In this document: positions 56,152 through 64,000 of the stretch, one piece after another
Layout: each line of letters begins with the position of its first letter
Numbering within the stretch: the stretch's first letter is position 1
DNA from: Candidatus Kryptonium sp.
GTDB lineage: Bacteria; Bacteroidota; Ignavibacteria; Kryptoniales; Kryptoniaceae
Length of the DNA: 64,000 bases
Reading direction: 5' to 3'
NCBI GenBank assembly: GCA_025060635.1
Contig: JANXBN010000006.1
Location: 62,001 to 126,000, forward strand
Program-made: the position numbers and the translations under genes
The notes under the pieces: generated by a model
What the model saw: only the letters and a program-made list of their open reading frames with translations
What the model was told of the DNA's origin: nothing
Databases searched by the model: none

Positions 56152-57705
56152 ATGGATTTTGACAAAATAAGGGGGAATGTTGGATTTTTTCTCGGATTGT
56201 TCGTCTTTATATTAATTTTGCTTATGCCAGTTCCGCAGACATTTATTCATTATGCAAGTAATAAACTTAACACTTCCGATTTGACTCCGGAAGTTCTAAA
56301 AGTTTCATATAGCATGAAAGTCACTCTTGCGCTTTTGTTTCTGATGATAATTTGGTGGATAACCGAGGCGGTTCCGATCCCTATCACAGCTCTTTTGCCA
56401 GGGATCATTTTACCGATTTTTCAAACTTACGGTGTTCAAGATGGGAAGCTAATTGAGCTTAACGGAAAGAATGTTTTTCTAAATTACGCAAATCCTGTGA
56501 TCTTTCTTTTTCTTGCTGGATTTCTAATAGCTGGTGCTTTGCAGAAGTGGGGGATTGATAGAAGAATTGCGCTTTGGATTTTAACGCGCGGAGACATCGC
56601 AAAAAGCCCAAACAAAATTTTATTCGGATTGATATTAGCAAGTGCTCTTGTTTCAATGTGGGTTTCCAATACAGCAACGACAGCAATGATGTTGCCAATC
56701 GGTTTAGGTATATTGAGCAAGCTAAATGTTGATCTCGGTTCAAATTTTGGGAAAACAATTATGTTTGGAATAGCTTACGCTTCTTCAATCGGCGGTGTTG
56801 GGACGATAGTTGGGACGCCACCGAATGGAATCGCCGTGTCAATACTTGCAAATGAAAAAGTAGCACGGATAAGCTTTCTTGATTGGATGATTTTCGGTGT
56901 GCCATTTGTCATATTTGCGTTGCCTGTTTTATGGTTCGTGCTGAAAATAGTTTTTAAGTTTGATATTTCAATAAGTGGCGAGGTGAAGAAAAGTTTAATT
57001 AGCGAGAGAAATAAACTTGGAAACTTGACCAAAGCTGAAAAATTGACACTTTTTGGTTTTTTGTTTACAGTTTTACTTTGGGTGACGAATCCATTTTGGC
57101 GTTTCATACCTTTCTTTGGAGATAAGCTTAGATGGTTTGATGAGTATTTAATTGCAGTTTTCGGTAGCGTTCTATTATTTGTTTTGCCTGTTGATCTATC
57201 AAAGAGAAAATTTGTTCTTGATTGGGGCGATTCAAAATATGTTGAATGGGGGACTTTGCTTTTGTTCGGCGGTGGGATCGCTTTGTCCGATGCTATGTTT
57301 AAAACTGGCCTCGCAACTGTGATATCTACTGAATTTGTGAAGCTTTTTGGACATCCATCACCAGTTTTACTCGTTCCGATTGTTGTCATTTTGGTTGATT
57401 TTTTAACCGAGGTGACATCAAATACAGCGGTGACATCAATGATGGTCCCGATATTGATTTCAATATGTTCCGAACTTAATGTGAATCCTTTAATTCTTGT
57501 CTTACCTGCGACTGTTGCGTCATCTATGGCTTTCATGCTTCCGGTCGCAACTCCTCCAAATGCAATAGTTTATGGTACAAGATATGTTTCTTTGAAAGAT
57601 ATGCTAAAGGTCGGGTTTATACTTGATTTAGTTATGTGGTTCTACATTACGGTTTTTTTCTATGTTGCTGGCGCGATCGGTTTGGTTAACATTCGTTTGG
57701 GATGA
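56152..57705 (+). CDS. DASS/SLC13-family sodium-coupled anion transporter
   Basis: 517 residues with about 11-12 spans. The two hallmark SNT motifs are present: WVSNTATTAMMLPIG and VTSNTAVTSMMVPI, plus GGVGTIVGTPPNGIAV and LPVATPPNAIVYG. The family imports dicarboxylates, citrate or sulfate with sodium. Start at ATG 56152 is set by GGAGG. It may supply C4-dicarboxylates for the TCA cycle, though sulfate is possible. Confidence 0.88.
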   Translation: MDFDKIRGNVGFFLGLFVFILILLMPVPQTFIHYASNKLNTSDLTPEVLKVSYSMKVTLALLFLMIIWWITEAVPIPITALLPGIILPIFQTYGVQDGKLIELNGKNVFLNYANPVIFLFLAGFLIAGALQKWGIDRRIALWILTRGDIAKSPNKILFGLILASALVSMWVSNTATTAMMLPIGLGILSKLNVDLGSNFGKTIMFGIAYASSIGGVGTIVGTPPNGIAVSILANEKVARISFLDWMIFGVPFVIFALPVLWFVLKIVFKFDISISGEVKKSLISERNKLGNLTKAEKLTLFGFLFTVLLWVTNPFWRFIPFFGDKLRWFDEYLIAVFGSVLLFVLPVDLSKRKFVLDWGDSKYVEWGTLLLFGGGIALSDAMFKTGLATVISTEFVKLFGHPSPVLLVPIVVILVDFLTEVTSNTAVTSMMVPILISICSELNVNPLILVLPATVASSMAFMLPVATPPNAIVYGTRYVSLKDMLKVGFILDLVMWFYITVFFYVAGAIGLVNIRLG

Positions 57706-57788
57706 TTTGAAAATTTGTGAAGTTATTTTTAAATTTGTTTCAGTTTTTTCCTCAGGATTTCCCAAAACAAAAATGGAGGTCTATTTTC

Positions 57789-59792
57789 ATGATTTCTACA
57801 AGCTTAGCGATTTTTGTCCCTGTTGTTGGATTTTTAGGAGTTTTATACGCTCTTTATCTATTTTTCTACATCAAGAGGCAGCCAGCAGGGAATCAAACGA
57901 TGCAGGACATCGCTGAGTTGATTCAAAAGGGCGCTTCCGCTTTTCTTAAAAGAGAATATTCTACTTTGGCAATTTTCATATTGATTATGTTTGTCATTTT
58001 GTGGGCTGTGATAAAACTTGAAACAGCGATCGCTTTCGTAAGTGGTGCAATTTGTTCAATGCTTGCTGGATTTATCGGTATGACAGCAGCAACAAGGGCA
58101 AATGTAAGAACTGCTCAAGCTGCGACTCAAGGACAGAATAAAGCTCTTGTTGTCTCGTTTACCGGCGGTGCTGTTATGGGATTAACAGTTGCAAGCATTG
58201 GACTTCTTGGGCTTGGGATTTTCTATCTTTTGTATAAAGATCCGACGATAATAAGTGGTTTCGGAATGGGTGCAAGCTCAATAGCACTTTTCGCAAGGGT
58301 CGGCGGTGGAATCTACACAAAAAGCGCTGATGTCGGAGCAGATCTTGTTGGAAAAGTTGAAGTCGGAATCCCTGAAGATGATCCGAGAAATCCAGCTGTG
58401 ATCGCAGATAATGTCGGTGATAATGTTGGCGATGTTGCTGGAATGGGTGCTGACTTGTTTGAATCTTATGTTGGTTCAGTTATAGCGACGATCGCAATCG
58501 GTGCCACGCTTGCAGTGCCAGATAAGGAAAGCTGGATGATATTACCGCTTCTTGTTATAATGTTTGGAACAATTGCTTCTTTCCTTGCTTCGCTTTCAAT
58601 TAGAGTTTTTCAGAACATTGATCCTCAAAAAGCATTGAGATATTCAACATTTGTTGCAGAAGGCTTGCTTATTGTGTTTTCGTATTTCATCGTTAAAAAT
58701 CTCGTCGGGACATTAAATCCTTTCTGGGCGATCCTCTCAGGTGTATTTGCTGGAATTGCCATTGGACTTTTAAGTGAATACTATACTTCGGGCTCACCTA
58801 TAAAATCAATTGCTCAATCAGCTACAACCGGTGCAGCAACGAATATAATTACTGGAATAGCTGTTGGTTTCAAGAGCACAACCTATCCAGTTCTTGCAAT
58901 TGCAATCGCAATTCTTATCTCGTATGTATCTGCGGGAATTTACGGAATAGCGATTTCAGCTGTTGGAATGTTGGCAACGATTGGAATAACTATGTCGGTT
59001 GATGCTTATGGTCCGATAGCGGACAACGCTGGTGGAATTGCGGAAATGTCCCATCTTGGTCCTGAAGTGAGAAAGATAACAGATAAGCTTGATGCGCTCG
59101 GAAATACAACTGCTGCAATTGGAAAAGGTTTCGCAATTGGTTCAGCTGCTTTGACAGCGCTTGCTCTTTTCACTGCTTATTCTCAAACAGTTGGACTTGA
59201 GAAGATTGATTTAACACATGCGAACACTGTTATTGGTCTTTTAATCGGAGCAGGGATGCCATTTCTATTTGCTGCTTTGACGATGGAAGCCGTCGGAAAA
59301 GCCGCTTTTAAAATAGTTGAGGAAGTAAGAAGGCAATTTCGTGAAATCCCTGGGCTTCTTGAAGGAAAAGCAAAGCCAGATACAGCTACCTGTGTTGACA
59401 TAGCAACTGCTGGCGCACTGAAGGAGATGATTTTGCCTGGAATCCTTGCGATTATTGTCCCAGTTTTAACTGGCATAATTCTTGGACCAGAAGCACTTGG
59501 TGGATTGCTCGCTGGAGCAATTGCAAGTGGTGTAATGGTTGCGCTCTTTATGGCAAATGGAGGTGGAGCATGGGATAACGCAAAGAAATACATTGAAGCT
59601 GGAAACTTCGGAGGCAAAGGTTCACCAGCACATAAAGCAGCTGTCGTTGGTGATACGGTTGGAGATCCATTCAAAGATACAAGCGGTCCGTCAATGAACA
59701 TACTCATAAAACTTATGTCAATCGTTTCGCTTGTCTTCGGTGTTTATCTCAAGGGATTGCATGAAAATTGGTTCGCTCAACTATTTAAGTAA
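57789..59792 (+). CDS. hppA: Membrane-bound ion-pumping pyrophosphatase, K+-dependent type
   Basis: 667 residues from ATG 57789, set by GGAGG 9 bases upstream; the frame opens 24 codons earlier. About 16 spans. Substrate motifs [25 protein letters not shown] and [18 protein letters not shown] are intact. The sequence [11 protein letters not shown] carries Ala where K+-independent enzymes have Lys, so it belongs to the K+-dependent branch. It couples PPi hydrolysis to H+ or Na+ pumping; I cannot say which ion. Confidence 0.95.
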   Translation: MISTSLAIFVPVVGFLGVLYALYLFFYIKRQPAGNQTMQDIAELIQKGASAFLKREYSTLAIFILIMFVILWAVIKLETAIAFVSGAICSMLAGFIGMTAATRANVRTAQAATQGQNKALVVSFTGGAVMGLTVASIGLLGLGIFYLLYKDPTIISGFGMGASSIALFARVGGGIYTKSADVGADLVGKVEVGIPEDDPRNPAVIADNVGDNVGDVAGMGADLFESYVGSVIATIAIGATLAVPDKESWMILPLLVIMFGTIASFLASLSIRVFQNIDPQKALRYSTFVAEGLLIVFSYFIVKNLVGTLNPFWAILSGVFAGIAIGLLSEYYTSGSPIKSIAQSATTGAATNIITGIAVGFKSTTYPVLAIAIAILISYVSAGIYGIAISAVGMLATIGITMSVDAYGPIADNAGGIAEMSHLGPEVRKITDKLDALGNTTAAIGKGFAIGSAALTALALFTAYSQTVGLEKIDLTHANTVIGLLIGAGMPFLFAALTMEAVGKAAFKIVEEVRRQFREIPGLLEGKAKPDTATCVDIATAGALKEMILPGILAIIVPVLTGIILGPEALGGLLAGAIASGVMVALFMANGGGAWDNAKKYIEAGNFGGKGSPAHKAAVVGDTVGDPFKDTSGPSMNILIKLMSIVSLVFGVYLKGLHENWFAQLFK

Positions 59793-59800
59793 AAATCAAC

Positions 59801-59827
59801 AAGGGACGCTTTCAGGCGTCCCTTTTT
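59801..59827 (+). terminator. Rho-independent terminator after hppA
   Basis: AAGGGACGC, loop tttcag, GCGTCCCTT, then TTT. Nine-pair stem with T run, 8 bases after the stop. Confidence 0.93.
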
Positions 59828-59859
59828 AAATTTTTATGTGAATTTTTATGTGATAAAAA

Positions 59860-60309
59860 ATGGAAACGGTGAAAATCAAAATAACGCGCCTTCGCCAAAA
59901 CCACGATTTACCTTTACCTAAATACGCAACCGAAGGTTCCGCAGGAATGGATCTTTACGCAGATGTTGACTCTGAAGTTGTGCTTAAACCTGGAGAAATA
60001 GCACTCATCCCAACTGGAATTGCGATTGAGCTTCCGTTTGGATATGAAGCCCAAATAAGACCAAGAAGTGGGCTTGCAATAAACCATGGAATAACTCTAC
60101 TTAATACGCCAGGGACAATTGATTCGGACTATCGCGGTGAGATAAAAATAATTCTTGTAAATCTCGGAAAAAAAGAGTTCACCATCAAGCGTGGCGATAG
60201 AATCGCTCAAATGGTCATCTCAAAATATGCTAAGGTTGAATGGGAAGAGGTAAGAGAACTTAACTCAACAAAAAGAGGCGCTGGTGGCTTCGGTCATACG
60301 GGAATATGA
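59860..60309 (+). CDS. dut: dUTP diphosphatase
   Basis: 149 residues. Trimeric dUTPase that makes dUMP and keeps uracil out of DNA. Motifs: [43 protein letters not shown] and C-terminal [10 protein letters not shown]. Four bases overlap with the polysaccharide deacetylase gene. Confidence 0.96.
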   Translation: METVKIKITRLRQNHDLPLPKYATEGSAGMDLYADVDSEVVLKPGEIALIPTGIAIELPFGYEAQIRPRSGLAINHGITLLNTPGTIDSDYRGEIKIILVNLGKKEFTIKRGDRIAQMVISKYAKVEWEEVRELNSTKRGAGGFGHTGI

Positions 60310-61067
60310 ACATACCGATTTTAACATACCATAAAGTTGATACAAAGTTTGAACTCGGCATAACGAGAGTCACTCCAAAGCAGTTTGAAAAACACATAAA
60401 ATTTCTATACGAAAGAGGTTATAAATCCCTCACCGTCTCCGAAGCGAGAAATTTAAAAACAAACGATGAAAAATTCATCTGCATAACTTTTGATGATGGT
60501 TATAAAAATGTCTTTGACTTTGCATTTCCAATTTTGAAGAAATACGACTTTAAGGCGACCGTTTTTGTAATTTCAAACTTCGTTGGAAAGATTAACACTT
60601 GGGATTTCGGTTTCGGGATAAGATTTGAACATCTTAACTGGGATGAGCTTAAAATTTTATCCGAACATGGTTGGGAAATAGGCTCACATTCCGCAAGCCA
60701 TATATCTTTAAATCTCGTTGATGATGAGAGGATTAAACTTGAGCTTGAATCCTCAAAATATGAGATTGAGAAAAATCTCGGGATAGTTGTTAAATCTTTC
60801 GCTCCGCCGTTTAGCAGATACAACAAGAGGATAGTGGATCTTGCGTTAAAGTGTGGTTATGAAGGTGTTTACGCTTTAACGAACGGAGAAAAACTTGACG
60901 GTGTTTATCACCGATTTGCGGTTTACGCAATTGATTCAATTTCATCTATCATCCGAAAGATTAATTCTTCGGAATTTGAGCGATTTAAGTTAAATTTGAT
61001 CAATTCATTTGCCGAGATCACTTTGACGATAAATTACATGAAAAACAAAATCAAGAAACTGATCTAA
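60306..61067 (+). CDS. Polysaccharide deacetylase family protein
   Basis: 253 residues. NodB homology domain: [16 protein letters not shown] with metal/catalytic Asp pair, GSHSASH with two metal His, and [10 protein letters not shown]. It removes acetyl groups from cell-wall or exopolysaccharide GlcNAc. No signal peptide is obvious. It touches rsmI by one base. Confidence 0.88.
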   Translation: MNIPILTYHKVDTKFELGITRVTPKQFEKHIKFLYERGYKSLTVSEARNLKTNDEKFICITFDDGYKNVFDFAFPILKKYDFKATVFVISNFVGKINTWDFGFGIRFEHLNWDELKILSEHGWEIGSHSASHISLNLVDDERIKLELESSKYEIEKNLGIVVKSFAPPFSRYNKRIVDLALKCGYEGVYALTNGEKLDGVYHRFAVYAIDSISSIIRKINSSEFERFKLNLINSFAEITLTINYMKNKIKKLI

Positions 61068-61780
61068 TGGAAGTACCTTTGAAAGGAACGCTTTACCTTG
61101 TGGCGACGCCGATAGGAAACCCGGAAGATATAACGCTTAGAGCATTGAAAGTGTTGAAGGAAGTTGACATCATCGTTTGCGAAGAATTGAAGGAGGGAAG
61201 AAAGATCTTGGCTAATTATCAAATAGAGCCAAAAGAACTTGATACATTGAACGAACACAACGAGGCAACGAAGGTTGATAAAATCATAAACGATTTAAAT
61301 TCTGGTAAAAATGTCGCTTTGATTTCGGATGCCGGGACGCCTGTATTTTCAGATCCCGGTTCGCTTCTCGTGAAGAAAGCAATCAAAGAAGGTATCAAAA
61401 TTGTTCCAATTCCCGGCGCATCTGCGCTTCTTCTTGCTTTAATTGTATCCGGCTTTAACATTGAAAAATTTATCTATTATGGATGGTTATCACAAAAAAG
61501 GGAAAGAAGAAGGGAAGAGCTGCGAAAATTGAAAGGTGAGCAAAGAACCGTTGTTATATTTGAAACACCTTACAGAATCATACCTGTGCTTGAGGACATC
61601 GGAGCAGTCCTCGGAGTTGAAAGAAAAATTTGCGTCGCTTATAATTTAACAATGCCAGATGAGGAAATAATCAGAGGCAATGTTATTGAGGTTATGAACT
61701 ATTTCGCAGAGAGGAAGAAAAAGGGCGAGTGTGTGATCGTAATAGCTGGATCTGAAGAGAGCAAGAAAATTGATTTTTAA
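61067..61780 (+). CDS. rsmI: 16S rRNA (cytidine1402-2'-O)-methyltransferase RsmI
   Basis: 237 residues. The tetrapyrrole-methylase-fold motifs LYLVATPIGNPEDITLRAL, LISDAGTPVFSDPGS and IPIPGASALLLAL are intact. It methylates C1402 of 16S rRNA using SAM. The protein is slightly short at the C terminus compared with long forms. Confidence 0.93.
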   Translation: MEVPLKGTLYLVATPIGNPEDITLRALKVLKEVDIIVCEELKEGRKILANYQIEPKELDTLNEHNEATKVDKIINDLNSGKNVALISDAGTPVFSDPGSLLVKKAIKEGIKIVPIPGASALLLALIVSGFNIEKFIYYGWLSQKRERRREELRKLKGEQRTVVIFETPYRIIPVLEDIGAVLGVERKICVAYNLTMPDEEIIRGNVIEVMNYFAERKKKGECVIVIAGSEESKKIDF

Positions 61781-61795
61781 AACAAAATTCAAATT

Positions 61796-62593
61796 ATGAT
61801 GAATTACCTAAGTAGCGCAATAGAGATCGCAAAGGAAGCTGGGAAGTTTTTAAAAATGAACATCGGAAAGGTCAAAAACATTGAAAGAAAAAAAGAAGAA
61901 ATAAACCTCGTCACGGAGATTGATAAAGCGTCGGAAAGAAAAATAATTCAATACATCAAGAGCAAGTTTCCACATCATGATATACTTTCGGAGGAAAGCG
62001 GTGCATCAGTTGAAAAATCTGATTACAAATGGATAATTGACCCTCTTGACGGGACGACGAATTACACTCACTCTTTCCCCGTCTTCTGTGTGTCAATTGC
62101 GCTTGAATATAAAGGTGAAGTCATACTTGGAGTTGTTTATGACCCGAACTTTGATGAACTCTTTTACGCTGAAAAAGGTAAGGGTGCGTTTTTAAATGGA
62201 AAGAGAATCTCCGTTTCTAAAACCGATGTTCTGATAAAAAGTATGCTTGCAACTGGATTTCCCTACAATGTCAAGGAAAATCCAGATAATTGTATTGAAC
62301 ATTTTGTTAACTTCTTAATGAGTGCGCAAGCGATAAGACGACTTGGTTCAGCTGCTCTTGACCTTGTCTATGTTGCTTGCGGGCGACTTGATGGATTTTG
62401 GGAAGTTGATCTGAATCCGTGGGATGTCGCAGCTGGAAAAATAATAGTTGAAGAAGCTGGGGGCAAGGTGACAGATTTCTATGGAAATAAGTTCAACATC
62501 TATACTAAGGGGATTGTTGCAAGCAATGGAATAATACACGAACAAATGCTTGAAGTCATAAAAAAAGGACTTAACAAAAATGAAAGAAAATAA
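61796..62593 (+). CDS. suhB: Inositol monophosphatase family protein (SuhB-like)
   Basis: 265 residues. ILSEESG, DPLDGTTNYTHSFPVFCVS and WDVAAGKIIVEEAGG are the three metal-binding motifs of the IMPase fold. It dephosphorylates inositol phosphate or a related sugar phosphate; it may also act as a ribosome-biogenesis factor. Two ATG codons start the frame. It overlaps nikR by 14 bases. Confidence 0.9.
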   Translation: MMNYLSSAIEIAKEAGKFLKMNIGKVKNIERKKEEINLVTEIDKASERKIIQYIKSKFPHHDILSEESGASVEKSDYKWIIDPLDGTTNYTHSFPVFCVSIALEYKGEVILGVVYDPNFDELFYAEKGKGAFLNGKRISVSKTDVLIKSMLATGFPYNVKENPDNCIEHFVNFLMSAQAIRRLGSAALDLVYVACGRLDGFWEVDLNPWDVAAGKIIVEEAGGKVTDFYGNKFNIYTKGIVASNGIIHEQMLEVIKKGLNKNERK

Positions 62594-62990
62594 GTATGTC
62601 GTTAGGTTTGGGGTCTCAATGGAAAACGAACTTCTTGAAAAGTTTGATAAACTAATCCAACAGAAAGGATACACCAATAGATCAGAAGCAATAAGAGACC
62701 TCATAAGGGAAAAGCTCGTTGAGCAAGCAATTGAGAAAAACAAAATTTGCTTTGGAATTTTCTCTTTTGTGTATGATCACAGAAAGCGAGAGCTTGAGGA
62801 AAAGTTGACCGATTTTCAGCACGAACATTTCAATATGATAATTTCAACAACTCACATTCACATTGACCAAAACCATTGCCTTGAGGTTGTGATAATGAAA
62901 GGGAAGTCAGAAGACCTGAAGAAGATAACGGATAAAGTGTTGAGTTTTAAAGGAGTTGAAAATGGCAAGCTCGTTTTAACAACGGTCTAA
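62580..62990 (+). CDS. nikR: Nickel-responsive regulator NikR
   Basis: 136 residues. N-terminal ribbon-helix-helix (RFGVSMENELLEKFDKLIQQKGYTNRSEAIRDLIRE) and ACT-like domain with the four Ni ligands H81, H92, H94 and C100 (HIHIDQNHC). It represses nickel uptake when Ni is high. Its presence fits the hypCE genes at 7.6-8.9 kb. No classical GTATGA-N16-TCATAC operator was seen near it. Confidence 0.93.
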   Translation: MKENKYVVRFGVSMENELLEKFDKLIQQKGYTNRSEAIRDLIREKLVEQAIEKNKICFGIFSFVYDHRKRELEEKLTDFQHEHFNMIISTTHIHIDQNHCLEVVIMKGKSEDLKKITDKVLSFKGVENGKLVLTTV

Positions 62991-63153
62991 AGAACAGCGT
63001 TGTAAAAGGATCCATCCAATTGAGAAAGTTCGTGGCGAAATCTTATTTAAATAAAACGCTCCTTTGCCCTTATCTCTTTTTCGCCTTACATTATCTTTTG
63101 CACGTCATTTGATAAAAGAGCGTAGCATTTTTTTAAATCCGTTGGCGGAGAAA

Positions 63154-63549
63154 TTACTTGACTAATTCTTTATCTTTTGATGAAACTGTAATTATCGTCT
63201 TGACATTTCCTCTCACATTCCAATCACCGATAACTTCAAGAAACCTTGGCTTTAGAAGCTTCTCAAGGTCATCGTAAATTTTGTTCGTTGCTGATTCGTG
63301 CGAGATGTATTCGTTTCTGTATTTGTTCAGATAAAGTTTGAGAGAGCGAAGCTCAACTATGTATTTGTCGGGTATGTATGTTATCTTTATCGTTGCGAAA
63401 TCTGGATAGCCAGATCTTGGGCAAAGACAGGTGAATTCAGGGAATGTTATCTCAATTTTGTAATCTCTATCGGGGTAGGGATTTTCCCAAGTTTCAAGTT
63501 GTGCGTTTAGAATCGCTTCCTCGCCGTATTTGAGTTTCTTGTCCTCCAT
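63154..63549 (-). CDS. queF: 7-cyano-7-deazaguanine reductase QueF
   Basis: 131 residues, the small type I form. The catalytic Cys43 and Asp50 sit in [14 protein letters not shown], and the C-terminal part has WNVRGNVKT. It reduces preQ0 to preQ1 for queuosine in tRNA. No preQ1 riboswitch is evident upstream. It converges on nikR across a 163-base gap with no clear terminator. Confidence 0.94.
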   Translation of the reverse strand: MEDKKLKYGEEAILNAQLETWENPYPDRDYKIEITFPEFTCLCPRSGYPDFATIKITYIPDKYIVELRSLKLYLNKYRNEYISHESATNKIYDDLEKLLKPRFLEVIGDWNVRGNVKTIITVSSKDKELVK

Positions 63550-63674
63550 GGTTCATGCAAGTTTGTTTTTTATTCCCGTAAAATCTAATCAAAAATTTGC
63601 GCATTTAAAAAATTGAATATCTTTTTTTCTTTGCTTAATTTTGAATTAACAAAAATAAAAAAACGGATTCCGAA

Positions 63675-64000
63675 ATGAAAGCCAAACTTTTCGCCCTTCT
63701 AATTTTAACCACCGCGATCTCACTTGCCCAGAGTTTATATGTTCCAAGTTTTGAAAGATATCTTTTCACAGCGACGGCTGATGGTTCCGAATTCCTGCGT
63801 ATGAACCCAGCAAGCATGGGTTTTCCGCATAAGGCAAATTTCTCACTTTATCTTTCTTCTGGTGAAAAATTCTCCTTCAAAAACTATGATGCTGGATTTT
63901 TCTTTCAATCAATGCGTTTTGGATTTGCTCTTAAAAGAGCGAAAATTCAAAATCAAACATCAACTTTGATCTCAACATCAACTGGGTTCGGACAAGAGAA
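63675..64000 (+). CDS. Outer-membrane-type exported protein, 3'-truncated by window edge
   Basis: Begins MKAKLFALLILTTAISLAQ, a clean signal peptide, then alternating hydrophobic strands. The MNPASMGF stretch resembles the NPAGLGF motif seen near the N terminus of PorV-like barrels and of barrel domains fused to SppA-type proteases in this bacterial group. The gene runs off the window after about 108 codons. I cannot tell a PorV-like barrel from a fused protease. Confidence 0.6.
   Translation, partial: MKAKLFALLILTTAISLAQSLYVPSFERYLFTATADGSEFLRMNPASMGFPHKANFSLYLSSGEKFSFKNYDAGFFFQSMRFGFALKRAKIQNQTSTLISTSTGFGQE

Noticed and set aside
56775-57536. Long open frame (253 codons) antisense to the DASS transporter
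   Set aside because: It mirrors the codon pattern of a strongly supported gene, has low-complexity Lys/Thr/Ser composition and no ribosome site.
59183-59707. 174-codon frame antisense to hppA
   Set aside because: Shadow of a membrane-protein gene with conserved motifs on the other strand; no start signal and no family resemblance.
63057-63123. ACGCTC/GAGCGT inverted repeat between nikR and queF
   Set aside because: Six-base arms separated by about 55 bases without a T tract; too weak for a terminator or operator.
1-64000. CRISPR arrays, tRNA or rRNA genes, insertion sequences, prophage
   Set aside because: No regularly spaced direct repeats, no tRNA-like T-arm/acceptor patterns, no rRNA sequence and no transposase or phage genes were seen. 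xerC looks like the housekeeping recombinase.

Overview
The window is 64 kb of AT-rich bacterial chromosome, densely coded, with no rRNA, tRNA, CRISPR array, insertion sequence or prophage that I can see. Several traits point to the Bacteroidota/Chlorobi/Ignavibacteria (FCB) group: C-terminal type IX secretion (Por) sorting domains of the YPNPFNPST kind, DUF2851 and DUF5618 sequence, FG-GAP proteins and a pyruvoyl arginine decarboxylase. Lys/Glu-rich proteins, a THEP1 NTPase and a short adenosylhomocysteinase suggest a thermophile. A Kryptonia- or Ignavibacteria-like organism is my inference; no ribosomal marker other than L34 is present to test it.

Layout. 1-7.4 kb (+): an FG-GAP protein and a secreted HExxH protein, then a system I cytochrome c maturation operon, ccmABCDEF. 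It includes a 53-residue ccmD and a CxxxY-type CcmE, and ends in a strong terminator. 7.5-15.6 kb (-): a closely spaced run, lipA, a flippase, two lipoproteins, a large T9SS-sorted metalloprotease-like protein, hypC and hypE. 15.7-17.9 kb (+): a VWA membrane protein. 17.9-30.5 kb (-): xerC, pdaD, tyrS, smpB, DUF2721, apt, then acyl-CoA genes (crotonase-like, acyl-CoA dehydrogenase, 3-hydroxyacyl-CoA dehydrogenase, thiolase), an MDR dehydrogenase, an acyltransferase and gltX. A GC-rich double hairpin lies between pdaD and xerC, and a DUF5618 remnant lies before hbd.

30.7-36.5 kb (+): upp, a FecCD-type permease, a LOG-family protein, a sugar nucleotidyltransferase, metK and ahcY (the SAM cycle). 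36.6-41.4 kb (-): the conserved rpmH-rnpA-yidD-yidC block followed by a VanX-like dipeptidase, and THEP1-recR-ybaB. 41.6-43.1 kb (+): a DipZ-like thioredoxin-fold protein without its CxxC, and a DUF2934 protein. 43.1-46.9 kb (-): ROK kinase, rarA, an FtsB-like protein, and a decay zone with a short DUF2851 gene and the tail of a DNA methylase. 47.1-48.7 kb (+): a PEBP-family protein and L-asparaginase. 48.7-50.8 kb (-): two glycosyltransferases. 51.2-54.5 kb (+): sdhCDAB with a terminator. The rest: DUF971 (-), a radical SAM protein, a DASS carboxylate transporter, a K+-dependent-type membrane pyrophosphatase, dut, polysaccharide deacetylase, rsmI, suhB, nikR, queF (-), and the start of an outer-membrane-type protein cut by the window edge.

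How it fits together. The gene set suggests an organism that respires with c-type cytochromes and succinate dehydrogenase, degrades acyl-CoA, exports T9SS cargo and probably makes a nickel hydrogenase (hypCE, nikR), although no hydrogenase structural gene is in view. No obvious novel defence or mobile system was found. The most unusual items are the G-rich double-hairpin array at 18.86-18.93 kb, the redox-dead DipZ-like protein, and the small zones of gene decay.
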